Positions 19,438 through 30,804 of a stretch of 64,000 nucleotides of DNA are shown in pieces. Source of the DNA: Prescottella equi (GTDB lineage Bacteria > Actinomycetota > Actinomycetes > Mycobacteriales > Mycobacteriaceae); contig NZ_JAIVAH010000018.1 of NCBI RefSeq assembly GCF_020171745.1, forward strand, positions 124,001 to 188,000, read 5' to 3'. The number at the start of each line of letters is the position of its first letter. The stretch's first letter is position 1. Both the position numbers and the translations under genes were made by a program. The notes beneath the pieces were generated by a model, which was not told the DNA's origin, searched no databases, and saw only the letters and a program-made list of their open reading frames with translations.

Positions 19438-21105
19438 TCACCCGCGAGGAATGAAGTGCAACACCGCGGACTCCACGTCCGGGAAAACCCTTCCTCGGGA
19501 CTCGTATTCGCGTCCGAGCGTGGTGCGCCGCACGGTCGCGAGATTGCGGCGCGGCAGCGCGGCGAAGTACACCTCGACGCCGGTGTCCGACAGTTCCTTG
19601 GTGAGGTCGAGGAAGCTGCGCATCACCGTCGTCGTCACCTGGGTGAGACGCGAGCAGTCGATCACGAGGCGCGACGGCCCGATCTCCGCGACCCGCCGCG
19701 ACACCTCGCGGGTGTTGGCACGCACGTTCGCGGTGTAGAGACCGGTGTCGATCCGCAGCACCAACGGATCCGACGGCACCGGAGCCTCGTCCGGGTCCAG
19801 TGCCCGCCAGCCGTCCGAATCCCCTCGAACGAGTTGGGAGACGTGCGCGCGATCCAGTTCGCGCAGCACCAGATACAGCGTCAACAGCACACCCGCCAGC
19901 ACCGCGGGCAGCAGGCCTGCCGTCAAACCGATCACTGCAGTCGCGGACGCGATCCAGAACTCGATGCGATTCACCCGCCAGTACCGGGCGAACGCACCGA
20001 GATCCACGAGCCCCAGCGTCGCGACCACCACCATCGCCCCGAGTGTCGCCTGCGGCAGGTCGCCGAGGACCGGGGCGAGGAACAGCGCCACCAGCACCGC
20101 GAGCAGCGCGGTCACGATGCCGCTCAGTTGGGTTCGTGCCCCGGCCCGCAGCGCGACCGCGGTCTGTGAGAAGCCGCCGGCCGGTGGGAGCGTCTGGAAG
20201 AACGAACCCGCGACCGACGCCACGCCGTTCGCGAGCAGTTCGCGGTCGCTGTCGATCTGCGGCTCCTCCGACCGGCGCACCCCGCGGGCCACCGCGACCG
20301 TCTCGAGGAACGCCATCACCGAGATCGCCAGCGCACCCGGCAGCAGTGCTCCGATGTCGTGCAGGGAGGGCAGGCCGGGAAGGGGAATACCCTGGGGCAC
20401 TTCCGCGATCAGCGCGACTCCGCGATCCCGGAGTCCGGTGAACGCGATGAGCACGATGCCGGCGGCCACCACGACGAGCGGCCCCGGAATGCGCGGCACC
20501 AAGCGGCCCATCACCAGCAGGGCGCCGATCGATGCGATCGACAGCACGACGGTCGCCGTGTTCGCGTCACCGAGCTGGCGCAGGACACCGTTCAGGACGT
20601 GGAAGAAGCCGGTGGCATCCGGGTCGCCGGGGACGCCGAGCAGTTTCGGCAGCTGACTCGCCGCGACGGTCAGCCCGACGCCGGCCTTGATCCCGGACAT
20701 CGTTGCTTCGCTGATGTTCTCGATGATCGCCCCGAGCCGCAGCAGCCGTGCCGCGACAAGGATGAGACCGACCATCAGCGTCAACGTCGTGAGGGCCGAC
20801 AGCGCGTCGTCGGATCCGGCCGCGATACCGGCCCCGATCAGCGTCGATGCAGTCAGCGTCGCGATCGTCGAGGTCGTGCTGACACTGGCGGTGCGGGATC
20901 CGCCGAGCAGCGCGTACACGATCATCGGCACCATGCAGGTGTAGAGGCCGATCTGCACGGGCAGGTTCGCGATCGTCGCGTAGGCCATCGCCTGCGGGAT
21001 CACCACGGCGCCCGCGCTGACCCCGGCCACGACGTCGGCCCGCAGCCAGGCCTTCCGATAGCCGACGAGCGTCGGCGCGAACACTGCTTCCCTGACGGCC
21101 GTCAT
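19438..21105 (-). CDS. SulP-family anion transporter with STAS domain (second of pair)
   Basis: A 555-residue SLC26/SulP transporter. The membrane part starts GVSAGAVVIPQAMAYATIANLPVQIGLYT, the hallmark first helices, and runs to about residue 410 through AFLETVAVARGVRR and the conserved DSDRELLANGVASVAGSFFQ. The C-terminal STAS domain (about 435-545) carries LVIDCSRLTQVTTTVMRSFLDL. It would move sulfate, bicarbonate or another anion. It overlaps the upstream SulP gene by four bases (ATGA), so both are made from one message. The pair shares only family-level similarity, so a simple recent duplication looks unlikely. Confidence 0.92.
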   Translation of the reverse strand: MTAVREAVFAPTLVGYRKAWLRADVVAGVSAGAVVIPQAMAYATIANLPVQIGLYTCMVPMIVYALLGGSRTASVSTTSTIATLTASTLIGAGIAAGSDDALSALTTLTLMVGLILVAARLLRLGAIIENISEATMSGIKAGVGLTVAASQLPKLLGVPGDPDATGFFHVLNGVLRQLGDANTATVVLSIASIGALLVMGRLVPRIPGPLVVVAAGIVLIAFTGLRDRGVALIAEVPQGIPLPGLPSLHDIGALLPGALAISVMAFLETVAVARGVRRSEEPQIDSDRELLANGVASVAGSFFQTLPPAGGFSQTAVALRAGARTQLSGIVTALLAVLVALFLAPVLGDLPQATLGAMVVVATLGLVDLGAFARYWRVNRIEFWIASATAVIGLTAGLLPAVLAGVLLTLYLVLRELDRAHVSQLVRGDSDGWRALDPDEAPVPSDPLVLRIDTGLYTANVRANTREVSRRVAEIGPSRLVIDCSRLTQVTTTVMRSFLDLTKELSDTGVEVYFAALPRRNLATVRRTTLGREYESRGRVFPDVESAVLHFIPRG

Positions 21106-22799
21106 GCGCCCTCACCGACCGGACTGTCGGCGACCGCCTCGGCGACCGTCGGGTAGACCTCGACCGAGTCGGTGTGCCGGAGAGTGTCCCGGAACTGCCC
21201 GATATCGCGAGCGACACGCAGTGCAATTCCACGTTCCGACAGCGTGTTCCGCAGCTGCACCAGCATCTCCGCGGCCGTCACGTCCACGTAGGGGGACGTC
21301 TCGGCGTCCAGCACCACCATTCGTGTCCGATCGGTGCAAAACTCCTCGATCCGCGACTTCACGTGGTCGGAGTTCGCGAAGAACAGTCCTGCCTCCACCC
21401 GCACGACGAGTACGTCCGGACGGGTCGGCAACTCCGGGTGTCGTTCGGCGTCGACCCACAGCGTGTCCTGCTTCGCGAGCGACGCGACGTGTGGACGCGA
21501 CGCCCGGTAGAGCAGGAGCAGCATCGACACTCCGATCCCGATCACGAGCCCGGGCAGGGTGTCGAAGAACAGCACCCCGGCCATCGCCGCGATCGCGGCC
21601 GCGAAATCCGCCCGGGCGGCGCGCCCGTAGATGCGGCCCAGCCGCTCGGTCCACACCCCGTACAGCCGCCGCAGTGCCGCGATGTCGACCAGTTCGACGA
21701 CGGCCGCGATCACCACGGCGGCGAGTGTCGCCTCGGGCAGTTTCTCGAACAGCCCCGTCAGGAACAGCAACGTGACGATCGTCAGAGCCGCCACGACCAG
21801 CCCGCTGACCTGTGTCTTCGCACCGGCGCCGCCGTTGACCGCGGTCTTGGAGAGGCTGCCGTTGACCACCATGCCCGACGCCGTTCCGGCGCCGAGGTTC
21901 GCCGCCCCCAAACCGAGGAGTTCCCGGTTGGCGTCCACCTCGTAGCCGGCCTTCGCCGCGTACGTCTTGGCCGCGCCGAGGCCCTCCGCGAACCCGATCA
22001 GCAACACGCCGACGGCCGGCCCGAGCAGATCGACGTAGTCGTCGAAGCCGATGCCGTCGGGCAGTCCGACGGCGGGCAGCCCGGAGTCGATGTGCCCGAC
22101 GATGGCGACGCCCTTGTCGTCGAGTCCGAGCAGGGACACGGCACCGATCCCCAGCAGCACCGCGAGCAGCGAGCCGGGGATCAGCGGCAGCCACCGTTTG
22201 AACGCGAGGACCACCGCCAGGCTCAGCGCACCGACCGCCAGCGTGCGCCAGTGGGTGTCGCCGAGGTGGCCGATCACGCCCCATGCCTGTTCGAAGAAGT
22301 TCCCGCTCGTCTTCTCGACCCCGAACAGCTTGGGCACCTGCCCGATCACGATCGTGAGCGCCAATCCGACGATGAAGCCCTTGAGGACCGGTTCCGAGAT
22401 GAACGATGCGATGAACCCGAGCCGGAGCAGGCCCGCGAGCAGACCCACCAGCCCGGTCGCGATCGCGAGCACCGCCGACAGCGCAACGAACCTGCCACCG
22501 TCCGCACCGGCGAGCGGGGCGACGATCGCCGCGGACAGCGCGGCCGTCGCCGACATCGGGCCCACCACCAGATGGCGCGAACTGCCCACCGCGGCATAGA
22601 GAATCAACGACGGAATCGCGGCATACAACCCGACGACCGGCGGTACACCGGCGATCGTCGCGTACGCCAACGCCTCCGGCACGAGAACTGCCCAGACCGT
22701 CAGCCCTGCAATCACATCGGGACGGATCCATCCACTCCGATAGCCCTGGAGGGAGCCGAACACAGGCCAGGGCCTGTGGGTCTTCGAGGTTGCACTCAC
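21102..22799 (-). CDS. SulP-family anion transporter with STAS domain (first of pair)
   Basis: A 565-residue SulP transporter. It has the entry motif VIAGLTVWAVLVPEALAYATIAGVPP, PMSATAALSAAIVAP, SEPVLKGFIVGLALTI, and the characteristic YEVDANRELLGLGAANLGAG with GGAGAKTQVSGL. The STAS domain at the C-terminus contains MVVLDAETSPYVDVTAAEMLVQL. The frame is open up to 22895, but GTG 22799 (VSATSKTHRPWPV) has GGAAGGGA about 11 bases upstream and leaves room for the divergent sulfatase promoter, so I prefer it. The divergent sulfatase suggests sulfate as a substrate; that is inference from position. Confidence 0.9.
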   Translation of the reverse strand: MSATSKTHRPWPVFGSLQGYRSGWIRPDVIAGLTVWAVLVPEALAYATIAGVPPVVGLYAAIPSLILYAAVGSSRHLVVGPMSATAALSAAIVAPLAGADGGRFVALSAVLAIATGLVGLLAGLLRLGFIASFISEPVLKGFIVGLALTIVIGQVPKLFGVEKTSGNFFEQAWGVIGHLGDTHWRTLAVGALSLAVVLAFKRWLPLIPGSLLAVLLGIGAVSLLGLDDKGVAIVGHIDSGLPAVGLPDGIGFDDYVDLLGPAVGVLLIGFAEGLGAAKTYAAKAGYEVDANRELLGLGAANLGAGTASGMVVNGSLSKTAVNGGAGAKTQVSGLVVAALTIVTLLFLTGLFEKLPEATLAAVVIAAVVELVDIAALRRLYGVWTERLGRIYGRAARADFAAAIAAMAGVLFFDTLPGLVIGIGVSMLLLLYRASRPHVASLAKQDTLWVDAERHPELPTRPDVLVVRVEAGLFFANSDHVKSRIEEFCTDRTRMVVLDAETSPYVDVTAAEMLVQLRNTLSERGIALRVARDIGQFRDTLRHTDSVEVYPTVAEAVADSPVGEGA

Positions 22800-22948
22800 C
22801 TGTCGCCGATTCCCTTCCGCTCGGGGACCACCGGCCTCATTGTCGATGCTCGACGGCGCATCGGATTCACCTGACGCGGGTGAGTCGAAGAGCACCCCTC
22901 TACGCCGACCATGGGACGACTGGAGATCTGAGTGGCGAAGGAGTAATC

Positions 22949-25294
22949 GTGGCCAAGGAATTCGAAGGCACCATCAACCTCGATGTGCGTGACTCGGTCT
23001 CGGACTGGGACGCGTTCCTGCCGGACAAAGCACCTGCAGGCGCACCGAATGTGCTGGTGGTCCTCTACGACGACACGGGCCAGGCGTCCTGGTCGCCCTA
23101 CGGCGGCCGGATAAACATGCCGACGATGGACCGTCTCGCCGAGAACGGGCTGACGTACACGCAGTGGCACACGACGGCCCTGTGTTCGCCTACCCGTTCC
23201 ACGTTCCTCACCGGGCGCAATCACCACCTCAACGGATTTGCCTCCATCTCGGAGTCGTCCACGGGCTTCCCCGGTTACAACTCGCACATCCCACCGTCGA
23301 ACGTCACGATGGCAAACCTGTTGCGCGACGCCGGGTGGGCGACGTTCTGGGTGGGCAAGAACCACAACGTCCCGATCGACGAGTGGACGGCCGGCGCATC
23401 GAAGAAGAACTGGCCGCTCGCGCAGGGTTACGACCGCTTCTACGGGTTCATCGGCGGCGAGACCAACAACTGGTTCCCGTCGCTGGCCGAGGACAACCAC
23501 TACATCGAACAGCCGTACACGCCCGACGAGGGCTACCACCTGTCGAAGGACCTCGCGGACCAGGCACTCAAGATGATTCGCGACGTCAAGCAGACCGAGC
23601 CGGAGAAGCCCTGGTACCTGTGGTTCTGCCCCGGCGCCAACCATGCACCGCACCACGCCCCGCAGGAGTACATCGCCAAGTACGAGGGCATGTTCGACGA
23701 CGGATACGAGGCCTACCGCGAGTGGGTCCTGGCCCGGATGGTCGAGAAGGGCATCCTCCCCGCCGACACCGACCTCACCCCGCTGAACCCGATGCCCGAG
23801 GGCACGTTCTCGCCCACCGACGAGGTGCGGCCGTGGGACGAACTGAACGACGAAGAGAAGCGGATGTTCAGCCGCATGGCCGAGGTGTTCGCGGGCTTCT
23901 CCGAGTACACCGACGCCCAGGTCGGGCGGATCGTCGACTACCTCGAGGAGTCCGGCCAGCTCGACAACACGCTGATCGTCTACTGCGCCGACAACGGGGC
24001 GTCCGGTGAGGGCAGCCCCAACGGTTCGGTGAACGAGGGCAAGATCTTCGGCGGCTACCCGGACGACGAGGCACAGAACCTCACGATGGTGGACAAGCTC
24101 GGCAGCCCGGACACCTACAACCACTATCCGACGGGTTGGGCCGCGGCGTTCTCCACGCCGTACAAGATGTTCAAGCGCTACACCTATCAGGGCGGTGTCT
24201 GCGACCCGCTGGTGATCCACTGGCCCGCCGGGATGAAGGCCCGCGGCGAGGTCCGCCACCAGTACCACCACTCGACGGACATCGTGCCGACGATTCTCGA
24301 GGCGTGCGGCGTCACAATGCCGGACACCTACAACGGTGTCGAACAGACACCGCTGTCGGGTGTGTCGATGAAGTACTCGTTCGACGCGCCGGCCGACGGA
24401 CCGACGGCCAAGGAGACGCAGTACTACGAGATGTTCGGACAGCGCGGCCTGTGGCACAAGGGGTGGAAGGCCGTCTCCCTCCACGGTCCGGTGTCCGGCA
24501 TGGGCAACTTCGACAGGGACGAGTGGGAACTGTTCCACACCGACGTCGACCGCGCCGAGGCCCACGATCTGGCCGCCGAGCACCCCGACAAGCTCGAGGA
24601 ACTCGAGGCTCTGTGGATGGAGGAGGCGAAGGCCAACAACGTGTTGCCGCTCAACGACCTGCAGATCATCGGCAACCCCAAGGATTTCGAGACGTTCATC
24701 GGGATGGAGTTCCACCAGCCGGTGCCGCCGAGCGGTCAGTACGTCTACTACCCCGGCACCAGCGAGGTGCCGGAACGATCTGCGGCCAACGTGCACGGCG
24801 TGTCGTACAAGATCCTCGCCGAGGTCGACCTCACGCCGGACACGCAGGGAGTGATCTTCGCGAACGGTTCACGATTCGGCGGGCACTCCCTCTTCGTCAA
24901 GGACGGGACCGTCACCTACGCGTACAACTTCCTCGGCATCCCACCCGAGGACCGCATCTCGGCTCCGGTAGCGACGTCCGGCAGGCACATCATCGGGGTG
25001 GAGTTCGTCAAGGAGAGCATGGGACCGAACCGTGAAGGCATCGGACCGCTGCGGCTCTACATCGACGACAAGCTGGTCGCCGAACAGAAGATCCGCACCG
25101 TGCTCGGGCATTTCTCGCTCTGCGGCGAGGGCCTGTGCATCGGTTACGACAGCGCCGATCCCGTCTCGAGTGCGTATCCGGAGCCCCGCTTCGCGTTCCG
25201 GGGCGGCGAGATTCGAAAGGTCGTGTTCGACGTCGCGGACGACGCCTACATCGACGTCGAGAAGCACATGGCCGCGGCAATGTCACGGGACTGA
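22949..25294 (+). CDS. Cysteine-type arylsulfatase (AtsA-like)
   Basis: A 781-residue type I sulfatase that hydrolyses sulfate esters after its cysteine is oxidised to formylglycine. The activation motif CSPTRSTFLTGR is intact near residue 75. Metal and active-site segments include VLYDDTGQASW, WVGKNHNVP, CPGANHAPHH and YCADNGASGEGSPNGSVNEGK. The C-terminal ~170 residues form the beta-sandwich seen in mycobacterial AtsA. No signal peptide is present, so it is probably cytoplasmic and activated by a separate formylglycine-generating enzyme not in this window. GTG 22949 with AAGGAG (22938-22943) five bases upstream sets the start. It is divergent from the SulP pair by 149 bases. Confidence 0.93.
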   Translation: MAKEFEGTINLDVRDSVSDWDAFLPDKAPAGAPNVLVVLYDDTGQASWSPYGGRINMPTMDRLAENGLTYTQWHTTALCSPTRSTFLTGRNHHLNGFASISESSTGFPGYNSHIPPSNVTMANLLRDAGWATFWVGKNHNVPIDEWTAGASKKNWPLAQGYDRFYGFIGGETNNWFPSLAEDNHYIEQPYTPDEGYHLSKDLADQALKMIRDVKQTEPEKPWYLWFCPGANHAPHHAPQEYIAKYEGMFDDGYEAYREWVLARMVEKGILPADTDLTPLNPMPEGTFSPTDEVRPWDELNDEEKRMFSRMAEVFAGFSEYTDAQVGRIVDYLEESGQLDNTLIVYCADNGASGEGSPNGSVNEGKIFGGYPDDEAQNLTMVDKLGSPDTYNHYPTGWAAAFSTPYKMFKRYTYQGGVCDPLVIHWPAGMKARGEVRHQYHHSTDIVPTILEACGVTMPDTYNGVEQTPLSGVSMKYSFDAPADGPTAKETQYYEMFGQRGLWHKGWKAVSLHGPVSGMGNFDRDEWELFHTDVDRAEAHDLAAEHPDKLEELEALWMEEAKANNVLPLNDLQIIGNPKDFETFIGMEFHQPVPPSGQYVYYPGTSEVPERSAANVHGVSYKILAEVDLTPDTQGVIFANGSRFGGHSLFVKDGTVTYAYNFLGIPPEDRISAPVATSGRHIIGVEFVKESMGPNREGIGPLRLYIDDKLVAEQKIRTVLGHFSLCGEGLCIGYDSADPVSSAYPEPRFAFRGGEIRKVVFDVADDAYIDVEKHMAAAMSRD

Positions 25295-25309
25295 GCGCTT
25301 TCCGGGGGT

Positions 25310-25356
25310 ACGAACCGCCTGCGCGGGTTAGACTTTCCCCGCTGCAGGCGGTTCGT
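25310..25356. terminator. 13-bp hairpin with inner stem after the sulfatase gene
   Basis: ACGAACCGCCTGC (25310-25322) and GCAGGCGGTTCGT (25344-25356) pair perfectly. Inside, GCGGG and CCCGC extend the stem with a one-base bulge. It starts 15 bases past the sulfatase stop and ends 44 bases before the regulator gene, so it may terminate the former or act as an operator for the latter. Confidence 0.65.
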
Positions 25357-25400
25357 CCAGTTGTTCCGGATGATTACTCGTTATGTGGGAGGCATGTCGG

Positions 25401-27929
25401 GTGTCGATCGCGCAGGACGGGAGTGTCGCTGCGAGCGCCGAAATTCCGGTGTTTCGCAGCGATCGCGTCGTGCCTCGCACACGTCTGTTCGACGCACTCG
25501 ACCGCACGATCACCGATCCCGACGACTCCGCTCCGGTCGTACTGGTCTGCGCCCCAGCAGGATCCGGAAAGACGACGTTCCTCGCAGATTGGGCGCACAG
25601 AACACTCGCACGGCCGGAAGCCCCGACCATTGTGTGGGCGTCGATCGACGAGGAGCACAACGCACCGCACGTGCTGCGTGCGGAACTCGCCAGGGCGCCG
25701 GCAGATCCGGACCGGGCCGCCTGGCTGATCCTCGACGACGCTCACCTGCTCCACGACGCGGGCGCTCTGGCGGAGCTCGAGGTGCTCCTGCGGACACCGC
25801 GCGACCACCTGCGGATCGTGGTGTGCGGCCGGTTCGAACCGCCGCTCGCCTTCCAGAAACTGCGGCTCGACGGCAGGGTGCTCGACGTGACGTTCGACGA
25901 CCTCGCCTTCACTCCCGAGGAAGCGACAACGATGCTGGCCGAGCACGACGTCGCGCTCGGTGGCGACGACCTGGCGGCGCTGATGGAGCGAACCGAAGGC
26001 TGGGCCGCGGGCCTGCGGCTCGCCGGGATGTCACTCGCGGGCCACCCTGATCCGACCGCGATGATCGAGAGCTTCTCGGGGTGCCGCCGCGCGGTCGCCG
26101 ACTACCTGATCGAGCAGGTCCTTGCCGGGCAGAGCCCGGAGATCAGAGATTTCCTGGTCAAGACCTCCGTGCCTGCGACGTTCACGGCCGCCCTCGCCGA
26201 GGAACTCACCGGGTGTCCCGACGCCCACTCGACGATCGACTTTCTCGAGCACCGAAACTTTCTGATCAACCGCATCGAGGGCACGCCCACGCTGTTCCGC
26301 TATCACCCGCTGCTCCGCAGTTATCTGCGCGCCGAGATCAGCCTGCTCGGCCGTAGAGCGGTCGCGGATCTCGAGCACATGACCGCCCGCTGGTACGCCC
26401 GGTTCGGCGACGCCCTGCTCTCCCTCGAACACGGGGTCACCGCCGGCGACGTGTCCGACGTCGAGTCCGTGCTGAACGAATCCGGCCTCGCGCTGGTCCT
26501 GGACGGACACGGCGACGCGATCGAACGCCTGCTCGCCGATGCGCCGCACTCGATCCGCGACCGGACCATCACCCATCTGGTGCGCGCCGCGACGCACCTG
26601 CACGCCGACAACCCCGTGGTGGCGGAAGCGATACTGGGCGCAACCGGTGACGACGCATACGGAGGCGGGAGCGACGCGCGCACAACACTTCTCGAGAATT
26701 CGCTGAGACTGCAGATCGCGGTCTGCACCGGGGTCCCGCTCCCGGTCGCGCACCTACCGAACGTCGACGCAACCCCTTCCGGCGACCTCCTGCTGGATGC
26801 CTACGCCGGGCTCCAGGACGGTCGCGCGCACCTGCACGCCGGTCACCTCGATGCGGCAGCCGAGAGCCTGGGCCGCGCCCGCGTCCACGCCCGCGAGGCC
26901 GGGTCGCCGACCCTGGCCGTCCAGACGTCGACCGCGCTCGGGACCGTGGCGCTGTGCCGGGGACTGCTCGCCGATGCGGTCACCCTGGTCGCCGAGAGAC
27001 GGCCCGCGGCAACGGATGCCGCCGGCTCCAGTGCCACGGACACGCGCCGGGCAACACTGCTCGAGGCCCTGTGCCACTACCTTCGCAACGACACCGCCCG
27101 CGCCGTCGATCTCGCCGCCGGCACCCAGGAACCCGGCACCCCGACGTCCGGTGCGAGCGTCGCCGCAACCGCCCTGTTCGGCATCGACGCCGCTCCGGAT
27201 CGACGCACCGCCGTCGCCGCCCTGCACACGGCGACCGCCACGAGCGGGCCGGCGCCTCACCCGCCCGGCTTGATCGCGGCCTGCCTGCCGTCGATCCAGT
27301 TCGCGTATCTGCACATCGGCGAGACCACGTGGGCCCGCGAACTGACCACCAACGCGGCCACGGCCCTGGGCCGGAACGGCGATGTCGCGCTCCTCGAAGC
27401 CGTCCTGCATCTGTGCGCCAACCAACTCGAGCGGGCGCGCACCATTCTGCTTCCGGTGCTCGAGGGCGAAGTTCGCTGCGCCGCAGCGACCAATGTCGTC
27501 ACGGCGTGGCTCGTCGAGGCCGAAATCGCCCGTCGCCGCGCCCACGACGCGCGCGCCCACGACGCCGTCGGAGAGGCACTGCGCCTCGCCGAACCGGAGA
27601 GCGTCCTGCGGCCATTCCACGACATGGCGGCCGCGAGCCAGGAACTGTTGTCCGCCAGCCGGGGCCGCTTCGGAACCCGCGACGGCTTCGCCGAGCGGGT
27701 GTGGACGTCCCTGCCGCGGACTCCGGTCGCCACCGCCGAGCGGCTCACCCGGCGCGAACTGCAGTTGCTCGCGGAGTTGCCGACGTGGCGTACCGCCGAG
27801 GAGATCGCGGCCGACCTGTGCGTGTCGGTGAACACCGTCAAGACCCATCTGCGCGGCATCTACCGAAAACTCGGGGTGACCAACCGACGCGACGCCGTCA
27901 GCGCCGCGCACACCCACGGGCTGCTGTGA
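25401..27929 (+). CDS. LuxR-family transcriptional regulator, MalT/LAL type
   Basis: A large (842-residue) ATP-binding regulator. An N-terminal NTPase has Walker A APAGSGKTTF near residue 50 and Walker B AWLILDDAHLL near 110. A winged-helix segment and helical repeat region (about 300-770) follow, then a C-terminal LuxR HTH: LTRRELQLLAELPTWRTAEEIA, then LCVSVNTVKTHLRGIYRKLGV. It would activate target promoters on sensing an unidentified ligand. GTG 25401 (VSIAQDGSVA) has GGGAGG at 25387-25392 with eight-base spacing; an ATG at 25383 is the alternative. Targets are unknown, but it is downstream of the sulfatase and upstream of two small genes. Confidence 0.88.
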   Translation: MSIAQDGSVAASAEIPVFRSDRVVPRTRLFDALDRTITDPDDSAPVVLVCAPAGSGKTTFLADWAHRTLARPEAPTIVWASIDEEHNAPHVLRAELARAPADPDRAAWLILDDAHLLHDAGALAELEVLLRTPRDHLRIVVCGRFEPPLAFQKLRLDGRVLDVTFDDLAFTPEEATTMLAEHDVALGGDDLAALMERTEGWAAGLRLAGMSLAGHPDPTAMIESFSGCRRAVADYLIEQVLAGQSPEIRDFLVKTSVPATFTAALAEELTGCPDAHSTIDFLEHRNFLINRIEGTPTLFRYHPLLRSYLRAEISLLGRRAVADLEHMTARWYARFGDALLSLEHGVTAGDVSDVESVLNESGLALVLDGHGDAIERLLADAPHSIRDRTITHLVRAATHLHADNPVVAEAILGATGDDAYGGGSDARTTLLENSLRLQIAVCTGVPLPVAHLPNVDATPSGDLLLDAYAGLQDGRAHLHAGHLDAAAESLGRARVHAREAGSPTLAVQTSTALGTVALCRGLLADAVTLVAERRPAATDAAGSSATDTRRATLLEALCHYLRNDTARAVDLAAGTQEPGTPTSGASVAATALFGIDAAPDRRTAVAALHTATATSGPAPHPPGLIAACLPSIQFAYLHIGETTWARELTTNAATALGRNGDVALLEAVLHLCANQLERARTILLPVLEGEVRCAAATNVVTAWLVEAEIARRRAHDARAHDAVGEALRLAEPESVLRPFHDMAAASQELLSASRGRFGTRDGFAERVWTSLPRTPVATAERLTRRELQLLAELPTWRTAEEIAADLCVSVNTVKTHLRGIYRKLGVTNRRDAVSAAHTHGLL

Positions 27930-28025
27930 ACCTCGGATTCACCATCGACGGGTGAGGTGCGCGACGCCCACGGGCGGCATTCTCGACAGATCAGGTGGGG
28001 ACCCGATCGGCAGAGGGGAGACGTC

Positions 28026-28259
28026 ATGGCCGCATCCGACTCGGCCTGGCCCGCCACCGTGCGATACGCATTCCTCGTCGGCGGCGAACTGTCCGAGCGG
28101 GTGCTCGCAGCCTTCCCCGAGCTAAGGGTCTCGGAGACGGCACACGCCCACACGACGCTGTACGGCCCGGTCCGCAGCCCCACCGAACTGCGCGGCATGC
28201 TCGCACGCTTCGACGCACTCGGTCTCACGCTCGTCGAGATGCGGCGACTCCCGGACTGA
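28026..28259 (+). CDS. Small unrecognised protein (77 residues)
   Basis: The open frame starts at ATG 28026 with a strong AGGGGAG site (28014-28020) six to seven bases upstream, which makes it credible as a real gene. The sequence (VRYAFLVGGELSERVLAAFPELR, TLYGPVRSPTELRGMLARFDALGLTLVEMRRL) looks like a small alpha/beta domain, with an ending common in short actinobacterial proteins that pair with regulators. It follows the LAL regulator by about 95 bases on the same strand. I do not recognise a function. Confidence 0.6.
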   Translation: MAASDSAWPATVRYAFLVGGELSERVLAAFPELRVSETAHAHTTLYGPVRSPTELRGMLARFDALGLTLVEMRRLPD

Positions 28260-28279
28260 CTCCCCGACCGCGACGCGGG

Positions 28280-28651
28280 CTACCTTCCGACCAGTCCGAT
28301 CTTCGCCTCGATCCGGTGGATGCGCGGGTCGCCGGCAGGAATGAGGAACGTCTCGTGAACACGTGCCGTCACCATCGTCCTGCCGAACAGACCGGCGTCG
28401 ATCAGATAGTCGGCCACCACCTCGTCGCCGTCCACCCGGTACTCCTCGTCGCGGATGGCGCGGATCACCCGGAACTGCGGACCGCGCGAAAGGCTGCGGC
28501 GCAGATGGTTTCCCGAGAACCCGGTCTTCAGGCCCACCTCGTAGCGCACCGCGTGGGGCGCGTAGGGCACGGAGTCGCCGTCGTGGCTGAGCAGGGCGGC
28601 CACGTACGCGCGGGCCGCGTCGAGCTGGGCGGTGTCGAGCTGTGGTGTCAT
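28280..28651 (-). CDS. Small cone-fold (NTF2/SnoaL-like) protein, unknown role
   Basis: A 123-residue protein. It begins TPQLDTAQLDAARAYVAALLSHDGDSVPYAPHAVRYEVG, which fits the N-terminal helix and pocket-forming strand of the NTF2-like superfamily. The later strands EVVADYLIDAGLFGRTMVTARVHETFLI and RIHRIEAKIGLV complete the sheet. Such proteins are small-molecule isomerases, hydratases or binding modules. ATG 28651 is used. It converges with the 77-residue gene, 20 bases apart. No catalytic residues can be assigned safely. Confidence 0.65.
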   Translation of the reverse strand: MTPQLDTAQLDAARAYVAALLSHDGDSVPYAPHAVRYEVGLKTGFSGNHLRRSLSRGPQFRVIRAIRDEEYRVDGDEVVADYLIDAGLFGRTMVTARVHETFLIPAGDPRIHRIEAKIGLVGR

Positions 28652-28729
28652 GCGGACAGTCGACCACGTCCGACCCACCCTGAGTGTGAATTTGCTCCCC
28701 ACTCCTCCCGTGCTATCCGGGGGCAGGGG

Positions 28730-28735
28730 TACAGT
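28730..28735 (+). promoter_or_regulatory. Candidate -10 element of the leuA leader promoter
   Basis: TACAGT lies seven bases before ATG 28743, so transcription would start at or next to the A of the leader-peptide ATG, giving a leaderless leader message. I see no convincing -35 at 16-18 bases. Confidence 0.45.
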
Positions 28736-28742
28736 GCTTTCT

Positions 28743-28784
28743 ATGCAGCGCGCGCTCCTTCTTGGGTGCCGCGGCGGGGTCTGA
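28743..28784 (+). CDS. leuA leader peptide (13 residues, three consecutive Leu codons)
   Basis: The reading frame encodes MQRALLLGCRGGV and a TGA stop. The three adjacent leucine codons are CTC CTT CTT at 28755-28763; CTT is a rare leucine codon in such GC-rich genomes, which suits sensing of charged tRNA-Leu. It ends 96 bases before leuA. Overlapping short pairings follow: GGGTG (28764-28768) with CACCC (28796-28800), or ACCCG (28797-28801) with CGGGT (28805-28809). These two are mutually exclusive. Together this is the layout of a ribosome-mediated attenuator: leucine starvation stalls the ribosome and shifts the RNA fold. Confidence 0.7.
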   Translation: MQRALLLGCRGGV

Positions 28785-30689
<1,905 letters not shown>

Positions 30690-30700
30690 GTTCGAACTCC

Positions 30701-30738
30701 ACGAAGGAGCCGCACCCGTCCGGGTGCGGCTCCTTCGT
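30701..30738. terminator. 17-bp perfect hairpin downstream of leuA
   Basis: Arms 30701-30717 and 30722-30738 are exact complements around a GTCC loop, 11 bases past the leuA stop. Confidence 0.85.
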
Positions 30739-30804
30739 CGTTCCGCCGGGCGCGACGTCCGATTTCCGCCAGCCCGCCGCGGCGCTCCCCGGCATGCTGG
30801 TCAC

